A stretch of DNA of 64,000 nucleotides from Sambucus nigra (lineage: Eukaryota > Streptophyta > Magnoliopsida > Dipsacales > Adoxaceae). This document shows, in pieces, positions 10,700 to 21,725 of this stretch (positions within the stretch are counted from its first letter, which is position 1; each line of letters begins with the position of its first letter). Both the position numbers and the translations under genes were made by a program. The stretch lies in NCBI GenBank assembly GCA_949130495.1, contig OX422215.1, positions 529,463,755 to 529,527,754 of the forward strand, written 5' to 3'. The notes beneath the pieces are model-generated. The model ran no database searches and was not told the DNA's origin. It worked only from the letters and a program-made list of their open reading frames with translations.

Positions 10700-12376
10700 C
10701 AAATGTTAATGTTACAATACATCCAGAGTACGAGGGGTGAAATATGGGATTGTTTCGAAAATTGTTACATTAAAGGGCATAAGGCCAATGGAGGCCACCC
10801 ATTTAAAAAGAAATTTAATTTTCTTTAGGCTTCCCGGCCTCAGCAAAGACGTCAGGGAGTGATGGTATAGTAAAAAACTTTGTCTAAACTTCATCATTCA
10901 CACCATCAACCGATGTCGTCCTATCCTGGTTGACCATTGTCATCTCGGCTATGAACACCTGGGGAGAAGCCTCAACTTTAACTTAGATGAGGGCAATAGC
11001 AACCTACGGGTCTGAGAAGTTAAAAGACTTCAAGTAATCAGCAAGAGGCGACTCAGCCTTACCGAGGTCTGGATGCTTATTCATTACCTAGCAGCAAGTA
11101 GTCCTCATCCCCCTTTCCAAGTACTCAGGGCATAACCTATAAACTCCTCTGATGACATGAAGTTCGTAACTTCCTTCTTCTCAACCTCACCCATAACTTT
11201 TTTAATATCGTCCTGATGCTAAAGTTTGAGGTCGTCCATCTTAGCTCTGCACCTCATCCTCTGAGATAGCATATCCTCCGACTGCTATTTCCTCAACTCA
11301 GCGATCACATTATTGTGGCTTGCCTCGGCATCATTGAGCTTCTTCTCCAGCCCCTTATTATATTTGAAAGTATCTTCGGTCTTTTGGATTTTTGGGGAAA
11401 TCTCCCAAGCCCATTGGTTTAGGTGGTGAAGAGAGAGTACATACTGAAAAACACAAAAGGAAGAATTAAAAAAGGATGAGACAAAAATTCAATAAAAATT
11501 ATGAAGAATGGATAAAAGTGTTACCCGAGTTTCCCTATGAAGAGCAAAATCACAGATCCGAGGAGGGTATTGAACATTGAAGAACCTGCTATCAGACTCA
11601 AACATGATCGATCATATGTCATCCTTAGCCCTCATCTTATAGCTAAGTAGAGAGTTAGTGGTGATAGCAAGTTGGGCCAATCGGGTAGCAGCAATAATGT
11701 CATTTGATATGGGGATGGTAGAGTTATCATGAGCTTTGGACGAGATGACCTTTTTTTTTCTTACCATGGGTAGGAGGGATAGTGATGGAATCCTTGAACA
11801 GGTCTTTGCATTTCTTTGGGTCCTCAGTCTAAGTCAGCCCCCCAGTAGTCGTCTTTTTTAGTGGAGCAAAGTGCTTTTTGCATGCCAACTTTGTTAGCAT
11901 GTTGGCAAGATTAAGATCTACCATCTTCTAAATTTCTTCTGGGGTATTGGATAGACGACCTACAATCAGAGGAAGTTATTAGTATCATCATCATAAATGA
12001 AAGAAGGCATTACAATTCATAGAATAATCTCTAACTTACACAGCTTAGTGAGGGGGTTAGCCCCCATGCCAGTCTTGACCCAAAGTGATGGGTCAGTTAG
12101 CTGTTCTTAAATGTCAAGCCCATTTTTCTTATCGCATGTTCGCAAGTGGTCTATCTTTTCCTGACCATATTTTCTTAGGTCGGGATAAAACCTAACTGAC
12201 ATTGATACTCTACCCCATTTTTGGGGGACTCTTGGCTCGGTCGTATTGGATGGAACATTAGTGTCGAATTCCCAGGCACCCGATACAGAGAAGTACCGCG
12301 GCTTCCAGTCATGAGTTGAAGTTTGGTTCATGATCAGAACCTACTTATCAGATTTCCTGGCTACGAGATGAAAGTA
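10700..12376 (-). pseudogene. Antisense gene of Tat element K, three exons, 5' end cut by L
   Basis: On the minus strand, opposite to K's own gag-pol, this is the extra antisense ORF described for Tat-lineage elements (as in maize Grande gene23). Exon 1 (12376-12040) has the typical HDWKPRYFSVSGAWEF stretch. An intron with GTAAGT donor and TTGTAG acceptor lies at 11960-12039 (80 bp). Exon 2 has EEI.KMVDLNLANMLTKLA. A second intron (GTAACA...TTTCAG) lies at 11444-11524 (81 bp). Exon 3 is a charged, coiled-coil-like stretch (KKLNDAEASHNNVIAELRK) running to about 10700. Several in-frame stops make it a pseudogene. The LTR of L cuts off the N-terminal part. The protein's function is unknown. Confidence 0.8.
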
Positions 12377-13766
12377 TGTCACACCCTTATTTCTCAGGGG
12401 TGAGTTTTATCTTATAATAAAGATAAACCATAAATGAGCCATGCTTATTGAGGTAATTAAGAAATTTTATTTCTTTCTAAATTGTATTACAACTATATTT
12501 AAAACATTTATCATTCTATTAGGTTTCTACGCATATTTTTGCTATTGCTATATGGTCCTTTCTTCTAATAGTATCTCTCCTTGCCTCTATGTATCCAATG
12601 ATTCCTGAAGCGTTTATTATGTCCTATAGGCACCTGTAACAACATTAAGGGTTGCATAAAGAAATCCAAGGAGTTTTCAACTGATAATCCCATACATACC
12701 TGCTCATTAAGGGGTATAGAAATAGGTAAGTCATTAGTATAGCCATATTAATTAATAAATCAAATAACCAGCTAGGTATACAATTAAAGTGGCACTCATA
12801 CATATGTAGCTAAAAATCTCGGCTCCCAAACATCTAAGACCATAGGCCAAGTAGAAAATTTTGTGGGATAACATGGTAGTCTACCCCTTATTTATTACTG
12901 ATTCTTATATAATAAATAGTAATGCACAAAGGTGCACAGTAAACTAAATCAATCATTACAATGAATTTTCATGATATTAATTATTAGGTGAGAAAGGTTT
13001 AAGTTGATCTGAATGATCATAATTATAACAATTTGTGATATAGTAATATAAGAGTGGTAATCTTTACACATACTTAGAATCAAATTGGGCTATCATGAAA
13101 TGATATCAATAGAAGTTAAATAAGCATGCGAATGTTTACTATTAAAAAGGTAAAAGACCTACCTTTGATTAGAATGGTCTTAATTTGTCTGGTCTTGTGT
13201 TGCTTTGGCATATTCAACTATGATTTTAATACATGTGTTACTACGAATAATTTAAAATAAACGTCTATACGTAACTATGATTTGTACTTAATTTAGGCTG
13301 ACGTAGGTATTCGAGTAGCGAACTTGTATTTATATATAACTCATATACGATCCGAGTTATCATCTCTTCTTAGTTATTATAACACGTCAGACAATTTCTT
13401 TAGGAAAATATTATAAAATAACATTTTAATGGCTATTTGGGTCCCTTGATTGACACAACAACCCAAATTTTACATTGTAAAAATAGTGTTGAAATAAAAA
13501 TATTTGTATACCAAAATATTCTATTTAACACTACGATTTCAACAACATATTTCATGTATTTTTTTGAATCACGGTTTAAAAGATATAATTTTCAAAGATT
13601 AAAATGTGGCATTTCAACATGTATATTTATAGTCACCGTTTGGTTTTAAAAGAATACTATTTTGCTTTCTCGACAAAATATATACGTAACTAATTTTATT
13701 CTGAATAATAATGTATTATTTTAATCTTGGTTTAATTTATTTGGTCGTGATACACATGTATAAACT

Positions 13767-13767
13767 G

Positions 13768-13827
<60 letters not shown>
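13767..13827. repeat. Microsatellite (CA)n followed by (TA)n
   Basis: About 14-15 CA units are followed directly by about 13 TA units inside the LTR of L. The fold-back element begins directly afterwards, and another TATATATAT lies after its far end, so the element may have inserted into the TA tract. Confidence 0.9.
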
Positions 13828-13831
13828 GCCC

Positions 13832-14405
13832 CCCTCCTATAAGGACTTCTTATAGTACAAACCTTGGTACATACCATTTTTTAACATTGTAAAGAAATAA
13901 ATTTTTTGATCAAACTTCGCGGATATGATCTCCACGGTGAGAAGATCATCTCTAATTTTTTTCATAAACAAATTCAATAAAAAAACCATTGAGATAAGGT
14001 GATATTTAAAAAAATGGTATAAATATGCATTTTCAACCGTTGAAATTTTGACGATCATCTCACCCACTTTTTGATTGAATTATTTGATGAAAATTTATGG
14101 ATATGATCATGACAGTGAGAATATCATATACAAGAAGTTTCATAAAAAAATTCAATCAAACAAGTAGCTGGCGCAGACCCAAAACTTCAACGATCGAAAA
14201 TGCGTATTTATACCATTTTTTGACATATCACCTCATCTCAACTGTTTTTTTTTATTGAATTTTTTGATGAAAAAAATTGGAGATGATCTTCTTACCGTGG
14301 AAATCATATCCATGAAGTTTTATTAAAAAATTAATGTTTTTACTATTTTATAAAAATAGTATATATCCAGTTGTGCACCATAAGGAGTCTTTACAGGAAA
14401 CTTTT
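13832..14405. mobile_element. Fold-back/MITE-like element with ~250 bp inverted arms
   Basis: The left end CTCCTATAAGGACTTCTTAT is matched in reverse complement by the right end (CCATAAGGAGTCTTTACAGG at about 14380-14399). The inner arms also pair: GGATATGATCTCCACGGT at about 13919 matches the reverse complement of ACCGTGGAAATCATATCC at about 14295, and further pairing continues almost to a centre near 14070-14160. There is no coding capacity. Size and symmetry fit a non-autonomous DNA transposon. The superfamily is uncertain because the flanks are TA-rich and the target duplication cannot be read. Confidence 0.75.
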
Positions 14406-15039
14406 TGTATATATATGGTTATAATACAGAAAAAGGAGGAAATATTACCTGTTCATGTGGGAGCATGTTTTTTTCCTGTTTGAGTGTATGTATTATGTAA
14501 GTGATGAATGTTAACCCATGTGTGTATTTATAACAAGGGAGCATAGGAGGTTCGGCTTAAGCATTTGTTTATTTTTTTTCCTTTTTTATAACCGAATAGG
14601 ACAACACGGAGTGAGGCGATTTAGGGGCATTTTATATATTTCTCTTTTTTTTTCTCTTTAAACCGCAATAGGACAAAAGGGATGAAGATATTTTAGGATA
14701 TATTTTTTTCAACTTTTATCCCTTAAAGTTATTTTGAGGATTTTACACTTTTATACCTTTAACTTTAAAATTTGAAATTTAACCTTATGTCCTTTAAGTT
14801 TTCAACACCTATTTTTTTTATTTACATATAATTTGATTTTTTTTTGTTTTAATATAATATGATAAAAAAATTTATTAAATATACATGATATTCTATACGT
14901 ATATATTTCTATACAATTGTGTTCTCATAATTAAAATCTATTATTTATTTGTTGACGAAAATAAAAAAATGTCATGTTTGACGAAAAAATAGTTCAATTA
15001 AAATTGTTTTAATGATAAAATAAAACTTGGGTTGTTACA

Positions 15040-16240
15040 ATCTACCTACCTAAAAAAAATTTGTCCTCAAACTTCCTATATTTGTAAAGTTTCAAATTCT
15101 CGTGGTACTTACATTGTCTAAGATATACCGTAAAAATGATAACTCATTAGGTCGAGGTTGTAAGCTTATCATGTAACTTTGACGATTTTACTCATGTCGT
15201 TCTTTTGGCATTTTGATAGTTATGGAACACTACCATATAACGAATACTTACGTAACCAAGATTGGAAACAAATAGGGTTTCATCTAATTAATCGACCTTT
15301 TTACAAGCTTTGCATGTATCGCGTATATCGTAACAGAAACTTGGGTAATGAGGTTTACGTATAGTCTAGTTGTATGAAACTCGTTTCACATACCAATAAT
15401 TCATATTATGAAAAAGGTGGTATTGGTAAGTGGACACCATTGGTCATATATTATTATGGTAATAATGGTGTTTCACATTCATTTTTGCAATAGGTAAGTA
15501 GGAGTATACCTTCATTTGAGACATGTAAGTTGATAGTTTATACTTGAATTATTAAAGGTTTTATTCTTTGATTTAATTAACACGATGGTTACGGTAACTA
15601 AATTGTAATTCACGGTTTCCAAAAATACTTAGGATTTTTGTACAGAGAAATCCCTTTTCTATTTAAAATTTCCAAGTTTATTTTAAGAATTTTAATTCCC
15701 ATTTTTGTGGTACCGTACTTATTTCTCCTATTGGCATTTCCATAGATAACGATCAATTAAAGGAACTACTAGATAGTTTTACTATGTTTGTGAAGTCACA
15801 TATCAGTTTAATTGGGAAATATACATTGATAGTTTATTATAGTTAATAACTTCATAAAGAGGTTTCTTTAGAATTTTAGAACACTGAGAGAAGCTATATA
15901 TGGTATTTTGAGGCAAGGTTTACTTAACAATCCAAATATTAGAATAATACATACATAGGGTTTCACATTTATAAGGCCAATATTTTGGGATAAAACGTAA
16001 CCTCTGATAGTATTAGGTAATTCAAACAGGCTTATTGGTTTAATTGGTTTCTAAGTTTTCATGGATTTACTAAGGATCACAATAGGTATGGTGTATATTA
16101 TTGTTGAATTCATCTCATGGAATCTACATAGACCGACAAAGGTAAAGAATCCTTAGAGTAAATCGATGATACTCTAGGCATATCCGGATAGATAGGTGAG
16201 GTTAGGTGAAGGATATTATTATCGTCGATATTGTTTAACA
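15040..16240 (-). other. Element L, 3' internal sequence, unrecognised
   Basis: This lies between the polypurine tract of L (15040-15070) and the readable integrase part. In a Tekay element it should hold the integrase C-terminus and chromodomain. I see no chromodomain signature and no open frame above 61 codons. It is AT-rich and saturated with stops on both strands. Confidence 0.4.
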
Positions 16241-16249
16241 TGGTGATTT

Positions 16250-16960
16250 TACCGTTGGGAGTATATTGAATCCAAATACTAATGTTGATGAAGGTGTAGG
16301 TAAAAATTCTTGGAATCTTACTAGCAAATTATCTATGTATTCAAGGTAGGATAACATTAGGTCATAATGATATTTAATCTAATGCATTCACTTGGAGTGG
16401 CTTGTAAAATCTAATAGCATGACCTTATTCCAATATTTGGTGTAATATAAGCTTTTATGTACATCCACTGGGGTGTTCATGTTGATAACCTGACTACGAA
16501 TCCTAGTATTGAGCCTTTTTTTAATAGTATCCATGGAGAGAGAATGGGCAATTTGGTTAGTCGGTCTACTATTATCCATACAATACTATATCCTTTATAC
16601 GCGGTTCTCCACTAATAAATTTTAATGTGACGGGGATCTAGTTACATTTTGGGATCGAAAGAGGTTGGGGAAGTCCACGAGAACACAAATGTTCCATTTT
16701 TACTTGATGATAAGTAATATATGTCTTCACAAGGTTCTTAACATTGCTTTTCGGATTGAGCCATCAATACTGTTTCTTCAGTATACAATATATTTCCAAA
16801 CTTTTCGAATTTATCATGAATTTAGAACGATGGGCTTCTTCTAATGTTTTGTATTGACGATTCATCAGATACATATACTCTATCTCTAATTTGTATACTT
16901 CTTTTCTTATCATATGATAACTCTTAAGTCTTACTTTTGGTTGATTGTTTCTTCACAAGG
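16250..16960 (-). pseudogene. Chromovirus-type integrase remnant (element L)
   Basis: On the minus strand several short pieces align in order with Tekay/Del integrase. EAHRSKF near 16835 corresponds to the EAH.S.F of the zinc-binding region. A 'TYITYHQVKMEHLCSRGLPQPLSIP' stretch near 16655-16725 corresponds to C..CQQVKAEHQ.P.GLLQPLPIP, with the cysteines lost. IVLYG plus VWIIVDRLTK near 16555-16595 corresponds to the WVIVDRLTK segment just after the first catalytic Asp. Most of the frame is destroyed by stops, indels and C-to-T type changes. The order and orientation agree with the LTR of L. Confidence 0.7.
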
Positions 16961-17560
16961 GGATCTGGGAGCAGTTGTTCTCAGATTTTCCTTCTCCGGT
17001 TCGGGTAAGCAATACTATTTGGCTAGGGGTTGGTTGAACATCATATTGCTCTATGGTAGAAGCAATATTCTAGGAATCAGGTTGTTAAATCTTTCGATAG
17101 GGTTAAGGCTTAGGGTTTTGTCTACAACTTTTCCTTTTCCAAGATGGTTTATCTAACTTGAATCTATAATTCTCAAAATTCTATTCAACGTCTCAGTATT
17201 AAGTTCGTGTTCTTTTGGGTGAAGATGTATTCGACTCTTTTGTGACCTGAATTCACCGTGGGATTTCTTACCTTATTATAAAGGACTAAGGGTTTCCTAT
17301 ATTTATGCAAAAGATAGCATAAAAAGTAAATATGTATTTCTCTTGAATAGGTACTAGATGGTTATATAAGAACTTGTACTAGGGTTAAATATAAGTACTT
17401 GGGATGAGGTTTGAACTAATGGTTGCTTTATTCGATTATTTTTAACTTAAATGGTTCTAGTACACTGCTTAGAACTGTAGAGGGTCATATGAGTACTATA
17501 TTTAGAAGAAGTTTATCAGGAGACAACATGAATATACTTACAATAGGGTTCTGAATCAAT
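16961..17560 (-). other. Element L, further internal sequence, no readable domain
   Basis: Expected to hold RNase H and reverse transcriptase of L upstream of its integrase. I could not recognise either. The 80-codon plus-strand frame at 16914-17156 has no family resemblance and I treat it as chance. The boundary with the next, Sirevirus-like region near 17560 is approximate. Confidence 0.3.
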
Positions 17561-18630
17561 TCCCTATCCAAAATAACATAGGCAATAAAATGCACACAAA
17601 GTAACTCCCCCTGATTGAGGAATCCTTCTAAATATCAATGAATACAAATGATATAAATCATGTTAAAAGTGGTAATATGGTCTAATATCACCAAATACAA
17701 TAGGCGTGTGCTCCCCCAATATGAAACATATCATAAAAATAATGTTTCTCTACCATAAACCCATAAAATAAAGTTTCTCCCACAAAAGAAAGAAATATGG
17801 GACTCTCCTCTTAGTTTATATGTTTCTCCCCATAAAGGAAGAAATATGGTAGTCGCCCCTATCTTAGATTCTTCTCCCCCTTTTGACACGGAAAGAAAGT
17901 AATAATCACACTGAATTGAAGAACTAGTGAAGAAAAATCTCGATAACCATATGAAATACCAAATATATAAATAAGTTATACTCAAATATAAATTATCATG
18001 AATATGAGCAACAAACAAATGTAACACACACTATGAATCTCAAATCAGGAACTAGTAGATAGAATATATCAAGAAATAAGCATGTGAAGCATGATATGTG
18101 ATATAAAGCAATATAACTAGAATGAGATCATACGAAGCATGGAAATATAGTAAGATGGAGAAGTGTCCTTGATTGGACTGCCGAAGTGTGGAGGCTATTC
18201 CCTTAATTGAAATCAGAGTGTAGGACTGATCCTTCCGAATTCAAAAAAAAAAAAAAAAGATGCACAGTTTTGTAGTAAAAACTAATGAAACTAAGCGTAT
18301 TGATTTTCTCTCCCTACTTCTAAGGATGGATATAATAGGTTAGAGAGAGGGATTTTTGAAATTCTCCCCTTTCCAAAGAGGCACAAGGCAACCCCGCACT
18401 TCTTTTCCCTCCTTTAATGAAATATCCTCTCCAATTAATATGAACATAAAGATACGGATAAAAATATAAGAAATCCATAATCATCATAAAAAATGTACCA
18501 TAACAAACCAAAAGTACTGAAGGACAGACAAAGGACTAAGAGGTACAAATATCTAATACAGATAAAAAATGTCCAAGTACCATAGACGGTACAACAAACT
18601 CTTAACAAAAGAACCCAAATAGAGATAAAT
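17561..18630 (-). mobile_element. Element M, 3' untranslated region with repeated purine tracts
   Basis: The plus strand shows repeated CTCCCCC, CTCCCC and TTCTCCC tracts at about 17606, 17712, 17777, 17825 and 17873. On the minus strand these are GGGGGAG-type polypurine tracts, including AAAAGGGGGAGAAGAATC. Sirevirus copia elements carry multiple polypurine tracts just before the 3' LTR, and the GTGTCAAAAGGGGGAG form is typical. No LTR was delimited. The minus-strand frame at 17731-18027 runs through this tract region and is not thought to be a gene. Confidence 0.45.
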
Positions 18631-18634
18631 AGAA

Positions 18635-19990
18635 AATATCTAATCCTCTTTGTTAATATAATCATCATTCGAATCATCCTCTTCCATATATTCATCATAA
18701 TTATCTTCATTATTTGTGTCAGGAATAAGAACATGTGTAGGTGGTGGTGCAGATGTAAAAGATAGAATATCTGGGATAAGGTTGGTCCTCCCAATATAAT
18801 TAAATATGAGAGTAACATTGGACCTTAATCTAGGCTTCTCTCTATCCTTCAGATTAAACCAATGACCAGATAACATCTGAGTCATTTGGGCTCTCATGTG
18901 AGTAATCTGGCCATGCATGTGGAAAAATTAAGCCTCTATAAACTCTTTAGTTCCCTAATGAGAACGTGGTATGGGTGTTACTGCTCGTTCAGATTCTGGT
19001 GCAGGAGGTGCATCAGTATTAATAGGTTGATGAGGTAGTCAAAGAGAAGTCTGGATGGTGGAATGAGATGAACTCATGCTAGAAATAGAATTAAGAGTTG
19101 TAGTTTCATCATCCGTAATAATTATCGAAAACCTAAGTGATATAAGTATCCGATAATCATCTAACCATATGGTAAGGACTCCTGTGAGACATCCATGCAA
19201 CCTCGATGGATCACCTCTAAGATAAGATTGGGGTAATTTATATTATATCTATGAGGAAGAGCATACATTAATCTCCCTATCGTATATAAGAAATACTGAG
19301 AGCGAGAGTGGGGCATGAAGTTATAGATAAGTAAAAGGTTAAGCTTCAACATAGCGACTTATTGGAAAACATTTCCAACCAATGTCGTCCTATAATTGAC
19401 AAGAAAGGAGGTAACGTCATCATGATCAATCCCACCCTCTCTAAATTTAACATAGCTCAGATTATGGACACGAGCCTCAACACCTAAATGAGATTATAAA
19501 AACCTCACCAATTAAGATGACCTCAATAATTCTAATATATGTATTCATAAATACTATAGACGTAGATGTCACAATGATGTTTATATAAAACTCATAAACA
19601 TGAGTAGCCTGGACCGATGAATACGGCCTAAGCAAATGCAAATCACGACTTATCTCAATCAAGGCAATACAAATGGACCATTCCTGCATCTATCTATATA
19701 TTCTAAGCCAACATCTCTCTCAGCTAAAATAGGACAAGACATAAAACCCTTATGAAGTGCAAAACCATATCATGTAAACCTAATACTAGACGCATAGAAA
19801 GAAGGGTCCAGGACAAGAATGGAGGCTCTCAGGTCCTGCATACAAGATATACATAGAGTGGTGATGATATAGCATGGAAAATCTCATCGGGACCACTAGG
19901 GGTTGAACTGTATTCCTCGCATGTGTCTTGTCTCGAATGATGTCTGAAATAGGAGAGAAATACAACACTATAAGAGAAAGATTCATATTT
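18635..19990 (-). pseudogene. Env-like / plant transposon protein remnant (element M)
   Basis: Minus-strand pieces in one order resemble the widespread plant transposon protein also found as the env-like ORF of some Sireviruses and other elements. RPYSSVQATHVYEFYINI (near 19580-19630) resembles the 'VREFYANL' region. YNFMPHSRSQYFLYTIGRLMYAL followed by NLILEVIHRG (near 19200-19330) resembles 'L.PRSHRS.....A.LLY.L..G..I...LI...I'. A 92-codon open piece at 18640-18918 begins MHGQITHMRAQMTQML and ends in an acidic tail rich in D, E and N. Many stops break the reading. The role is unknown. The family assignment is by remembered pattern and needs a profile search (Transposase_32). Confidence 0.5.
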
Positions 19991-20029
19991 TCACATAATG
20001 TATTTTAGTTTGGCTTATCTTTTTACGCT

Positions 20030-21068
20030 ACAATGAACTATCATAAAATTTTGGAAGGCTTCAAGTGAAGAAGAGTTAGTGACCGAATGCAACAATTGAA
20101 GCCGATCATCACTACATTTATCAGAGATGGTTTATAAGGTTGTTTTTGTGAAGTCTTTTCTTTTAGTGGCATTTTTAAAGAGTTTGAAAACTTAAAAATA
20201 TTTTCTAAAATGTTTTTAATTTTTTTGTTAAGGCGTTATAACGATATTTGGATGTCGTTCAAACGAGCTCATGTACCTAATTAGGATAACTTTAACTTCG
20301 TTCGAAAGAGATCAATTGTCTCATTTTTAGCACCCTCTGGAATCTCGTGAGATCTATCATTTAAAGTATATTCAAACGAGAAAGAGTATGTTTTTTGAAC
20401 AAGATGTACCTTCGTTCGAATGAGTAGGCAAAAAATTAAATTTTCCAGATTTCAAATGCTATCTCTTGAAGGTTCTTCTCCCTACATTTAGAAATGCAGG
20501 GATGCATTTTAATCTAAGCCTTTTAGATATCTTTTAGTGACCAAAGTCTTTTATTTTTTTCAATCCAAGTCCCTTGGATGATTTGGATGATTTGAGATCA
20601 CTTTTCCAGACCACGAAGAACGCAATACTTATTTATAACCTTGTGGAATTAACTCTTCAATGTTGAAGATATGAATATTGATTCCTCAGGCTAATTGATG
20701 GATATTGAGGCAAGTGAATGTTGCTATGGGCAGTACTGGATTTGCATTGTTTTTTGCAGACAACAAGGAGTGAAGACATTATTGCGTCGCTTAATGGAGC
20801 TCTAAGTTTTGTAAGTCTGTGAATGTCTGCCTGTAATACCTAGTTGGAAACATTACTGAGTATAGGTTTTGTCCGAAAGATATTTTTCCTCATCTCCTAT
20901 ATTATTTGGTTTGTGGTTGGTTTTCTTGGCTTCATTTAGATTCAAATATCTTTCATGTTCACCTAATTTAATCAAGATAAACTTTGGACTAAATAAAATT
21001 TGGCTTTGTGTATGTGTGACCTACTATGCGATTTATACACATAACTAGGCTCCTCTTTCGCATTTTTA
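20030..21068 (+). mobile_element. 5' LTR of Sirevirus-like element N (left end approximate)
   Basis: It ends just before the primer-binding site at 21072. Its layout matches the LTRs of I and J: an early 'GATCATxxxTxxxTT' stretch, then an AT-rich block, then a cluster of CGTTCAAACGAG-type palindromes (20258-20420), then a long 3' part. The left end was placed by this resemblance because the boundary with M is not sharp. Confidence 0.6.
20255..20425. repeat. CGTTCGAACG-type palindrome cluster in LTR of N
   Basis: Variants of CGTTCGAACGAG occur at about 20261 (CGTTCAAACGAGCTC), 20299 (CGTTCGAAAGAG), 20373 (ATTCAAACGAGAAAGAG) and 20413 (CGTTCGAATGAG). The same palindrome, including the trailing AGAAAGAG, occurs in the LTRs of G. 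Confidence 0.75.
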
Positions 21069-21071
21069 AAT

Positions 21072-21083
21072 TGGTGTCAGAGC
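21072..21083 (+). other. Primer-binding site of element N
   Basis: TGGTGTCAGAGC is one base different from TGGTATCAGAGC, the complement of the initiator tRNA-Met 3' end. It lies a few bases after the LTR end and about 40 bp before gag. Confidence 0.8.
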
Positions 21084-21121
21084 TTGTTTCTATATTTTAC
21101 GTAAATTAAACTAGTGGTTAC

Positions 21122-21453
21122 ATGGATAACTCGTAAAATAGGCCACCAACGATTCACGGGTCTAATTATGCCTATTAGAAAGATTGAATGAGGTCGGTTC
21201 TAAAATTGAATGACAAGCGAGTTTGGAATGCTATTGGAAGAGGGTTTATTACATCCACTATGACTAATGATGATGTCATTGGTATCAAACTTGTCACTAC
21301 ATGGACCGAAGATGATTTTAGATGGATTAACTTTAACTCCCGAGGCTTAAGTGAAATTTTTTGCACAGTCAAACTCGAATAATTTTGTTATATCATGATG
21401 TGTACCACATCTAAGGAAGCATGGGATATCCTCCAATTCACTCACAAGGGCAC
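21122..21453 (+). pseudogene. Sirevirus-like gag, N-terminal part, cut by element P
   Basis: The frame opens with an ATG 38 bp after the primer site. It reads RPPTIHGSNYAY near the start, then LKLNDKRVWNAIGRGF, TEDDFRWINFNSRGLSEIF and CTTSKEAWDILQFTHKGT. These are the ordered signatures of Copia/Sirevirus gag (GSNYxYWK, RVWDAV, NxxALNAIF, AKEAWDxLxxxHEGT), the capsid protein that packages the element RNA. A tryptophan after NYAY is a stop, and the first frame has further stops. After HKGT the reading is cut exactly by the TGTAATGCC start of the LTR of P at 21454. The rest of this gag is not found in the window. Confidence 0.85.
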
Positions 21454-21725
21454 TGTAATGCCCCGTACTTTTATGGATATTTAAATTACATAAGTGGGCG
21501 TAATTTAATAATTTGAGGAATTTTAGTGAATAGTAAATTCTGGATTAATAAGTGTTAGATGCTTACTCATGCGTGTTACATTTACTTAGGGGATTGAGTA
21601 AATGAGTCGAAATGTTTTTATGTCATGTCGCAACTTTGTAAAGCAACGAGAATTATTTTACGTTGTAGAAAACGCGTACTGAGAAGTGTCAGGTACAACT
21701 AGTGAATTTTAGTTAAGTGACTCGG

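Larger units (their letters stand above)
12377..15039 (-). mobile_element. 3' LTR of element L (Tekay-like, minus strand)
   Basis: On the minus strand the LTR starts TGTAACAACCC at 15039 and ends in GGTGTGACA at 12377. The preceding minus-strand sequence, GAGGACAAATTTTTTTTAGG followed by TAGGTAGATTG, is the expected polypurine tract of Del/Tekay elements, where a GAGGACGAAATT-like string precedes the 3' LTR. Without the inserted fold-back element (13832-14405) the LTR would be about 2.1 kb. The left end cuts the antisense gene of K, so L inserted into K. The 5 bp left flank is AAGTA; the other flank is not identified. Confidence 0.75.
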
